Origin: Bacteroidota bacterium
GTDB taxonomy: Bacteria; Bacteroidota; Bacteroidia; Bacteroidales; JAAAOM01
DNA length: 41,923 nucleotides
Assembly (NCBI GenBank): GCA_009908855.1
Contig: JAAAOM010000079.1
Coordinates: forward strand, 1 to 41,923
Direction: 5' to 3'
Shown: one piece after another, positions 35,294 through 41,923 of the stretch
Position numbering within the stretch: the first letter of the stretch is position 1
Layout of the letters: each line of letters starts with the position of its first letter
The notes under the pieces: generated by a model
The model's database searches: none
Seen by the model: the letters and a program-made list of their open reading frames with translations, nothing else
Told to the model about the DNA's origin: nothing
Translations under genes and position numbers: made by a program

Positions 35294-35305
35294 ATAACGG
35301 TATTG
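35294..35305 (-). promoter_or_regulatory. Possible operator half, oriented to minus-strand operon
   Basis: The minus strand reads CAATACCGTTAT here, 61 bases before the GH141-like start. The identical 12 bases occur on the + strand at 35420-35431, so each copy points to its own operon. Confidence 0.45.
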
Positions 35306-35419
35306 TAGCACCTAACATAAAGGATATTCCGAATAATATTGCTATTTCCGGGCCAATTCTTTAATTGATCATTTACTTAGTAATAGTGGTTTAAAAGTAA
35401 GTATGATATAAAACAAAAG

Positions 35420-35431
35420 CAATACCGTTAT
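35420..35431 (+). promoter_or_regulatory. Possible operator half, oriented to GH31 gene
   Basis: CAATACCGTTAT on the + strand, 161 bases before the GH31 start; an exact inverted copy lies at 35294-35305. Such paired sites fit a regulator acting on both divergent promoters. Confidence 0.45.
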
Positions 35432-35592
35432 TTTGCGCAGGAACGCTTATTAAATCTGAATCAGGATTTTCCAATATTGGGATGAAACAAAATTACATAA
35501 ATAGAACGTAAATTTCTTTATTCAATAGTTGGACCAGTTTAATTTTACAGTTTCTACTCCTCATATGAAATACTAATTATTATTCTTTCACC

Positions 35593-38406
35593 ATGAAACC
35601 GATTATTTACCTCTCCATTATTTTCTTTTTAAACGTTCTGACAGGTTGCAACTCAGGCTCTTTTCATTATTCATCGTCTGATGAAGGCATAACTGCTGAA
35701 TTACCTGATAAAAAACTACATCTAAAATTATATGCACCAAATATTGTACGGGTCACATCCATGCCTCCCAAGCAGGATACAACAAATAAAAATAGCCTGG
35801 TGGTGATTGCAGACCCTAAAGTGACTGGATATAACCTGAATGAAAATGAAAAATATCTTGTTCTCACTACTGATTCACTGATATTATCTATTAATAAACA
35901 AACAGGTGCTGTTCAGTTCGCTGATAGGGATAATCAGGTATTACTTGCTGAAAGTAAATCATATTATGAACCGGATACCTTACTGGTAAATGATATCAAT
36001 CATATAGAACAACATTTCAGGGTATCACACGATGAAGCACTTTATGGTATGGGCCAGCATCAGAATGGTTTTATGAACCTGAGAGGAAAAGAGCTGGAAT
36101 TATATCAAAATAACCAAACTGCTATAAGTCCGGTGCTGTTATCAACAAAGGGGTACGGTATTATTTGGGATAATTATTCATACACAAAATATGCCAATGA
36201 TTCATTGAATGTACGCTTATGGTCAGAAGTAGGAGACTGTATCGATTATTATTTTATTGCCGGTGATAATGCCGATCAGGTAATCTCCGGCTATCGTGAT
36301 TTAACCGGTAAAGCACCCTTATACGGAAAATGGGCTTACGGTTTCTTCCAGTCGAAAGAACATTACCATACACAGGACGAACTACTGAGTGTGGTAAACG
36401 AATACAGAGAAAGAAATGTGCCGTTAGATGTAATCGTACAGGACTGGTATTATTGGGAGCCGCAGCCGTGGGGCTCACACTATTTCGATCGTGAGCGTTA
36501 TCCTGATCCGTCCGGGATGATAGAAAAAGTTCATGAACAGCATGCAAAGATCATGATTTCGGTATGGGCGAAGTTTGAAAAGGGCAGTCCGAATTTCAAT
36601 GAAATGATGGAATATGGCTGTTTATCTGAAATACTGCAAGCGCCTGACTATAACAAAGATATGGCCTATTACGATCCTTATAGCCCTGAATGCCGCGATA
36701 TATACTGGAAACAAATACGAGATTCGCTCTTTAAAAAAGGTATAGATGCCTGGTGGCTTGATGCTACCGAACCCGAAATGGGACACCTGAAGGAATTAAA
36801 CACCAAACGGGTTATGGAGAATTCATTAGGGTCGGGTGCGCGATATCTTAATACTTATGCCTTGATGAATTCGAAAGGCATTTATAATGCCCAAAGGGCA
36901 GAAACAGACCAGAAACGAGTCTATATATTAACCCGCTCGGCTTTTGCCGGACAACAACGGTATGCTGCATCCACATGGTCGGGTGATATAACTGCCAATT
37001 GGGATGTATTTCAAAAACAAATACCGGCCGGGCTGAATTTTACTTACACCGGAATACCTTATTGGACAACAGATATAGGCGCTTTTTTTGTGCCTATTAA
37101 AGGCGGATGTAATAATCCCGCATACAAGGAATTATTTGTCAGATGGTATCAATACGGCGCTTTTTGTCCGCTATTTAGGGTGCACGGCACACATACTCCC
37201 CGTGAAATATGGCAATTCGGGGAGCCTGGCTCATGGGCTTATGATACACAATTGAAATTCAACAACCTGAGGCATCGGTTACTACCTTATATTTATTCAA
37301 CGGCATGGCAGGTTACCAAAAATAATTATACCATGATGAGAGGACTTGCATTCGACTTTCCCGATGATGTGAATGTTTACAATATTGATGACCAATTCAT
37401 GTTCGGTAATTCGTTTCTTGTAAACCCGGTAACCCAACCTATGTACCATAAATGGCTTGTTCACGGTAAAGGTGTTACCATACCTTCTGAAAATCTTATC
37501 GATAATCAAGGCAGGTCAGGTGGATTGACAGCTGAATATTTCTCTGGTAAAGCGTTTTCCAAAAAAATTCTGATCAGAAAAGATACCTTGATTGATTTCC
37601 ATTGGGGTAATAGCAGCCCTGAGAACGCTGTTCCTGATGATAATTATTCCATTCGCTGGTCAGGGCAGGTAAAAACCGATGAAGCAGGGGAATACATGTT
37701 TGTGTTATCAACAGATGATGGTTCACGATTATGGCTGGATAATAAATTAATAATTGATAACTGGGTTGTTGGAAAACCGGGTGGAAATTATGCTACCATA
37801 AATCTGGAAGCTAATCATACTTATTCCATCCGGTTCGAGTATCACGAAGCTACCGGAGAGGCACATGCCCATTTGGGATGGATAACTCCCGGTGATACAA
37901 CTCAAAATGCAACACCGCTGTCCCCTAAATACCGTGATGTATACCTTCCGGAAGGTACTGGTTGGTATGACTTCTGGACAGGTAAATATTATAAGGGTAA
38001 TCAAACAGTGGAGGCTGATGCCCCCATTGATATAATGCCCCTGTTTGTTAAGGAAGGTTCAATAGTGCCCATGGGCCCATACATCCAGTATTGGAATCAC
38101 AAACTGAATGCACCCGTTAATTTACGTGTGTATACAGGATCAGACGCAAAGTTTGTGCTCTATGCAGATGAAGAAGATAATTACAACTATGAGAACGGAA
38201 TGTTCTCAGAAATTCCGATTTATTGGAATGAACAGGAAGAAACACTTACAATCGGAGATAGAATCGGTGAATATCCCGGTATGAGGCAACAACAGGTGTT
38301 TAATATTATCTGGGTATCAGAAAAAAATGGAACAGGTGTAACTCCCCAAAAAAATCCTGACCAGGTATTAACCTATATAGGTAATCAATTGATAGTAAAA
38401 AAATAA
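35593..38406 (+). CDS. GH31 alpha-glycosidase with inserted PA14 domain, lipoprotein
   Basis: This 937-residue protein has a lipoprotein signal (LNVLTGC). After an N-terminal beta domain (with HDEALYGMGQHQNGF) comes the GH31 (beta/alpha)8 barrel. D390 in WWLDATEPE is the nucleophile, and D465 in STWSGDITANWD is the acid/base. Residues about 643-772 form a PA14-type domain (GGLTAEYFSGKAF, FVLSTDDGSRLWLDNKLIIDNW) inserted between the barrel-proximal beta domain and the distal, DUF5110-like C-terminus (from about 775). PA14 modules help GH31 alpha-xylosidases such as those of xyloglucan loci to bind longer oligosaccharides, though there the module sits in the N-terminal part. Retaining alpha-xylosidase or alpha-glucosidase activity is likely; the linkage is not fixed. 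It is followed after 48 bases by the second giant beta-helix gene, probably in one operon. Confidence 0.93.
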   Translation: MKPIIYLSIIFFLNVLTGCNSGSFHYSSSDEGITAELPDKKLHLKLYAPNIVRVTSMPPKQDTTNKNSLVVIADPKVTGYNLNENEKYLVLTTDSLILSINKQTGAVQFADRDNQVLLAESKSYYEPDTLLVNDINHIEQHFRVSHDEALYGMGQHQNGFMNLRGKELELYQNNQTAISPVLLSTKGYGIIWDNYSYTKYANDSLNVRLWSEVGDCIDYYFIAGDNADQVISGYRDLTGKAPLYGKWAYGFFQSKEHYHTQDELLSVVNEYRERNVPLDVIVQDWYYWEPQPWGSHYFDRERYPDPSGMIEKVHEQHAKIMISVWAKFEKGSPNFNEMMEYGCLSEILQAPDYNKDMAYYDPYSPECRDIYWKQIRDSLFKKGIDAWWLDATEPEMGHLKELNTKRVMENSLGSGARYLNTYALMNSKGIYNAQRAETDQKRVYILTRSAFAGQQRYAASTWSGDITANWDVFQKQIPAGLNFTYTGIPYWTTDIGAFFVPIKGGCNNPAYKELFVRWYQYGAFCPLFRVHGTHTPREIWQFGEPGSWAYDTQLKFNNLRHRLLPYIYSTAWQVTKNNYTMMRGLAFDFPDDVNVYNIDDQFMFGNSFLVNPVTQPMYHKWLVHGKGVTIPSENLIDNQGRSGGLTAEYFSGKAFSKKILIRKDTLIDFHWGNSSPENAVPDDNYSIRWSGQVKTDEAGEYMFVLSTDDGSRLWLDNKLIIDNWVVGKPGGNYATINLEANHTYSIRFEYHEATGEAHAHLGWITPGDTTQNATPLSPKYRDVYLPEGTGWYDFWTGKYYKGNQTVEADAPIDIMPLFVKEGSIVPMGPYIQYWNHKLNAPVNLRVYTGSDAKFVLYADEEDNYNYENGMFSEIPIYWNEQEETLTIGDRIGEYPGMRQQQVFNIIWVSEKNGTGVTPQKNPDQVLTYIGNQLIVKK

Positions 38407-38454
38407 TATAACCTTTTAAATGAAATTTATTGTACAAATTCTAAACTACAAATC

Positions 38455-41400
38455 ATGAAAATAGCAAAAGCAATTTCAGTCTTATTATTGTTTTGTATCT
38501 ATAATACATTTATTGCATCGGCCATTGAAGTGCCACCAAACGCCGAAGCAATTAATGTAACCGATTATGGTGCAAACGGGAACGACACAATTGATGATAC
38601 AAAAGCAATACAGCAGGCTATTGATGACAACTGGGGCTTTTACGGAGGACATCCAAACAATTTTAGGTTCTTATACATACCTGACGGAACGTACATCATT
38701 TCAGACCAAATTTATTGGCAGCGGTGGCTGGTTTTTCAGGGAGAAAGCGAGTCAGGAACAATCATCAAACTAAAGGATAGCGCAGAAGGATTTATGGACC
38801 CGGCATCACCGAAGGCTGTTCTTAGGTGTCATAGAGATTTAAACACATCCTTTTCGAACTATATCCAGGACATTACTGTAAACACAGGTTCTGGGAATAC
38901 GGGAGCTATTGGGGTCAGTTATGGGCAGCATAATATGGGTGCTATGCGAAATGTAACCATAACTTCAGAAACAGGTTCGAGCATTGGTCTTGACCTGAGT
39001 GAGACCGAATTTGGCCCTGGTCTGGTGAAAGACGTGACCATCGATAATTTTGAAACCGGCATTATGACCCCGGGCAACGTATCGCACGCAACTCTTGAGC
39101 ACATAACAGTAGAAAACTGCGACCTTGCACTCAATTGTAACTTTCCCATGTCTATTCGCAATCTGGAGGTAATTGATTGTGAAAAAGGGGTAACTAACAC
39201 AAATACTTTGTCGCAGCTTGTGTTAATTGATGCTACCTTTACAGGGGGCTCTGGTAGTTATAGTGCAATTGAGAATACCAAAAGCATGTATCTGCGAAAT
39301 ATTACTTCCGATGGTTTTCAGTCGGTCCTTGAAGACAATGGTGCAGTAATAGCAGGAAATACCATCGACGAGAAGTTATCGGGTGGAAATATTGGAGAAG
39401 CCTGGCCCTCACCCGACGAGCACTTGAAACTGCCGGTTGAAGACCCGGTTGAGTTTACGGAAGACCCGGCCAACTGGGCATTCGTTGACCCTTCAGCCGG
39501 TGACGATACCGAGAACATCCAGGATGCCATTGACAGCGGGGCCGAGACTATTTATTTATCCTTTACCGGAGATTATACTATCTCAAGCCCCATTTACATC
39601 CGGGGTAGTGTGAAACGAATTCTTGGTTTCAATACCGCTATTAAAGGGGATCCATCCGATTTTGATAACGGCGAAATGCCCATGATAGTCTTCCAAAACA
39701 CGGTGCCGGTTACGGTAGATTTTTTACGTTTATCTAATTGGCCGCAGACCCCATCTATCCTTATTGATACCGACCAGCAGGTGTTTTTAAAATCGACGCG
39801 AACTGTTAATGTAAGAAATACTTCCATGGCAGAAGGCGGTAAATTATTTATTGAAGATTGTTTTGTAAATATTTTCCTCGACAATCCTCAGAATACATGG
39901 GTCCGTCATTTGAACCAGGAAAACAACCCTTATGAAAGCGCCGATTTAAGTAGGATATATAATATCAACAGGGGCGGTAACCTGTGGGTATTGGGCCATA
40001 AAACCGAGTCGATTGCCACGCACGTGTTAACTACCGAGGCCGGGAAAACCGAAATTCTCGGGGGGTTTTATCGAGATCACTTTCCTAACGATACAATCCC
40101 CTATTTTAAGACCAATGAATCTTCCATATCTGCAACTTATTATAACTATTCATATGATTGTTGCCATAATAGGTCATTAAATGCGATTGAGACGGTTGGT
40201 GGAGAAACAATGGAATACAGACCCGGTATGGGTACGAAGGCAATTACCCTGTACAGTGGTTTTGATACAACGGTTGTTTTGCCACCGGCGCCAAGTGATC
40301 TGGTAGCTGATTCGGCAGGTTTATACCAGGTTGATCTGCAATGGACAAACAACGTAACCGGAAACCCCGGTATTATTATTGAACGTAAAATAGAAGATGG
40401 CGAATTCACTAAAATAGAAACAGTGTATGATACCACCAGATACAGTGACACCGGCTTAGAACCACTTACTAAATACACCTACCGGGTGAAAACATTCAAC
40501 AGGGCTGGATTTTCAGGATATTCTAATTTGGATAGTACAACTACACCAATGCCGGATAATCCACCTGAAAATCCGGATAATCTGGTAATTTCCGAGACTT
40601 CCAGTAATTTTATACTCACTAGTTGGAACGACAATTCTGATACTGAAGATAGCGTGTTCGTTGAACGAAGATATACCGACAGTGTAACCTACAGTGTGGT
40701 AGGTTCCCTGGGAAGAAATGACACAAGTTATCGGGATTATGGGCTATTACCATCTACATCTTATACGTACAGAGTGAGAGCATGGAACCTTGCCGGATAC
40801 TCTTCTTATTCCAATGAAATTACAGCAGAAACAGATATGCCGATTACCGGATGGAATGCCATAGATATTAATTCAAGCGGTGGATCCAGCTCACAAAATG
40901 AAGGCGTAATGACTATTGTAGCCGAAGGCAGCGATATTTGGTCAGGTAATGATGAATTTCGTTTTGTGTACCTGAAAAAGAAAAATAATTATATTGAAAT
41001 TTATGCCCGGGTGTTATCTCTTGAGAACACCAATGAATGGGCAAAGGCAGGAGTTATGATCAGGGAAACTTTAAATGCCAATTCTAAGCATGCTTTCATG
41101 AGTCTTACACCTGAACATGGCACTTCCTTCCAACGCAGACTAGGTACAAACTCTAATAGCGATGATACTACACCGGAAGATGGTATAACAGCGCCCTATT
41201 GGTTAAGGCTTGTGAAAAATGGCAATATATATACCGGGTTTAACTCACCTGACGGCCAAACATGGAATGAGGTTGGTAGTGTAGAAATATCAATGGAAGA
41301 TTCATTGCATGTCGGGTTGGCATTAACCAGCCATGAAAATGGTGTTTACTGTACTGCCGAGTTTGATAATATAAACATCAGTGCCACCGGCAATCCTATA

Positions 41401-41923
41401 CCAGAAACACCTGATGGATTAACGGCTACGGCAGTAACTGCAAATAGTATTGAATTAAGCTGGAACGATAATTCCGATAATGAAGATGGGTTTATTATTC
41501 AGCGCACCATTGGTGTAAGGCCTTATTATGATACCATTGATACAGTGCCTGCCAATATAACCAGCTATACGGATACATCCGGATTGATTGCTACAGGAAC
41601 CTATACATACAGGATACGTGCATTTAACCAGTCCGGAAATTCGCCCTGGTCTGAATTAGAAGAAATTCAAACACCTGAAGCTTTACCGGTTGCTCCTGAA
41701 CAACTTAGTGCTGACTCTGTTTCTTCAAACCATGTTGAAATGAAGTGGAAGGATAATTCAGAGAATGAGGATGGATTTATCATTCAGCGAAAGGAAGGGG
41801 ATAATTCATTCAGTACAATAGATACGCTGGATGCGGATATGACCAGTTATAGCGATACCGGTCTGGCAGCTTCACAGGATTATTCATACCGTGTAATGGC
41901 TTACAATATCTCAGGAAATTCAT
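38455..41923 (+). CDS. Second giant multidomain beta-helix protein (3' end beyond window)
   Basis: The frame starts at the ATG 38455 with a signal peptide (KAISVLLLFCIYNTFIASA) and is open for 1156 codons to the window end. Residues about 25-600 are a right-handed beta-helix paralogous to that of the protein at 16030. Shared blocks include GLDLSETEFGPGL, TPGNVSHAT, ALNCNFPMSI and YSYDCCHNR. The tail is different: FN3 (about 610-699), FN3 (about 703-796), a DUF1349/LamG-like sandwich (about 797-977), FN3 (about 980-1078) and the start of another FN3 (from about 1079). Three of these FN3s carry the same strand motif around WNDNS or WKDNS. A T9SS sorting domain probably lies past the end. It is likely a secreted lyase or hydrolase with binding modules; the activity is unknown. 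It follows the GH31 gene closely. Confidence 0.85.
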   Translation, partial: MKIAKAISVLLLFCIYNTFIASAIEVPPNAEAINVTDYGANGNDTIDDTKAIQQAIDDNWGFYGGHPNNFRFLYIPDGTYIISDQIYWQRWLVFQGESESGTIIKLKDSAEGFMDPASPKAVLRCHRDLNTSFSNYIQDITVNTGSGNTGAIGVSYGQHNMGAMRNVTITSETGSSIGLDLSETEFGPGLVKDVTIDNFETGIMTPGNVSHATLEHITVENCDLALNCNFPMSIRNLEVIDCEKGVTNTNTLSQLVLIDATFTGGSGSYSAIENTKSMYLRNITSDGFQSVLEDNGAVIAGNTIDEKLSGGNIGEAWPSPDEHLKLPVEDPVEFTEDPANWAFVDPSAGDDTENIQDAIDSGAETIYLSFTGDYTISSPIYIRGSVKRILGFNTAIKGDPSDFDNGEMPMIVFQNTVPVTVDFLRLSNWPQTPSILIDTDQQVFLKSTRTVNVRNTSMAEGGKLFIEDCFVNIFLDNPQNTWVRHLNQENNPYESADLSRIYNINRGGNLWVLGHKTESIATHVLTTEAGKTEILGGFYRDHFPNDTIPYFKTNESSISATYYNYSYDCCHNRSLNAIETVGGETMEYRPGMGTKAITLYSGFDTTVVLPPAPSDLVADSAGLYQVDLQWTNNVTGNPGIIIERKIEDGEFTKIETVYDTTRYSDTGLEPLTKYTYRVKTFNRAGFSGYSNLDSTTTPMPDNPPENPDNLVISETSSNFILTSWNDNSDTEDSVFVERRYTDSVTYSVVGSLGRNDTSYRDYGLLPSTSYTYRVRAWNLAGYSSYSNEITAETDMPITGWNAIDINSSGGSSSQNEGVMTIVAEGSDIWSGNDEFRFVYLKKKNNYIEIYARVLSLENTNEWAKAGVMIRETLNANSKHAFMSLTPEHGTSFQRRLGTNSNSDDTTPEDGITAPYWLRLVKNGNIYTGFNSPDGQTWNEVGSVEISMEDSLHVGLALTSHENGVYCTAEFDNINISATGNPIPETPDGLTATAVTANSIELSWNDNSDNEDGFIIQRTIGVRPYYDTIDTVPANITSYTDTSGLIATGTYTYRIRAFNQSGNSPWSELEEIQTPEALPVAPEQLSADSVSSNHVEMKWKDNSENEDGFIIQRKEGDNSFSTIDTLDADMTSYSDTGLAASQDYSYRVMAYNISGNS

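Larger units (their letters stand above)
35233..35592. other. Divergent regulatory region between minus-strand operon and GH31 gene
   Basis: This 360-base gap must carry the promoters of both the GH141-like operon and the GH31 gene. It holds the inverted repeat at 35294-35305 and 35420-35431. No sequence with both a -33 TTG and a TAnnTTTG -7 box was found, and no small gene was recognised. Confidence 0.6.

Noticed and set aside
38567-38773. 68-codon + strand frame at the start of the second giant gene
   Set aside because: It is out of frame with the 1156-codon open frame starting at 38455, which has a signal peptide and clear homology to the protein at 16030.

Overview
The window looks like part of a polysaccharide-degradation region of a Bacteroidota chromosome, probably a marine or sediment-dwelling Bacteroidia/Marinilabiliales-type organism. 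The grounds are low G+C in most of the DNA, a SusR/HTCS-type hybrid two-component regulator, many lipoprotein signal peptides, at least three proteins with type IX secretion (T9SS) C-terminal sorting domains, poor Shine-Dalgarno sequences, formylglycine sulfatases and a Na+-type solute symporter. The taxon is inferred. No tRNA, rRNA, CRISPR array, transposase or plasmid function was seen.

Layout: (1) 1-1728 is the 3' part of a LamG/FN3 cell-surface T9SS protein, followed by a clear terminator. (2) 2024-6061 is a 1345-residue hybrid sensor/AraC regulator. (3) 6390-13285 is a + strand operon of a GH28-like enzyme, a GH39-like enzyme, two Gfo/Idh/MocA oxidoreductases and a DUF1080 (3-keto-glycoside hydrolase) lipoprotein, ending at a perfect 16-bp hairpin. 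(4) 13479-15852 holds a small minus-strand lipoprotein and, divergent from it, a GH30-like T9SS protein that seems to lack the usual catalytic glutamates. (5) 16030-20286 is a giant multidomain beta-helix T9SS protein. (6) 20557-27739 carries two sulfatases, a GH88/GH105-like enzyme and a GH97. (7) 35232-27876, on the minus strand, carries a GH141-like beta-helix lipoprotein, an SSS-family symporter, a chimeric gene fragment, a second GH97 and a GH43. (8) 35593-41923 on the + strand holds a GH31 with an inserted PA14 domain and a second giant beta-helix protein cut off by the window end.

Working together (inference): the secreted and surface T9SS proteins would bind and open a complex, probably sulfated, uronate-containing polysaccharide. 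The sulfatases, GH28-like and GH105-like enzymes would process the backbone. GH39, GH43, GH31, GH97 and GH141 would remove xylose, arabinose, galactose, glucose or fucose-type side sugars in the periplasm. The oxidoreductase plus DUF1080 cassette would add a redox (3-keto) route of glycoside cleavage, and the symporter would import the released sugars. The HTCS protein is the likely master switch. No SusC/SusD pair is present in the window, which is unusual for such a locus.

Main points to recheck: the pair of giant beta-helix paralogues, the chimeric AraC/beta-helix fragment at 30953-31243, the G+C-rich duplicated FN3 modules inside the first giant gene, the GH30-like protein with lost glutamates, the 3-keto cassette, and an inverted repeat between two divergent operons.
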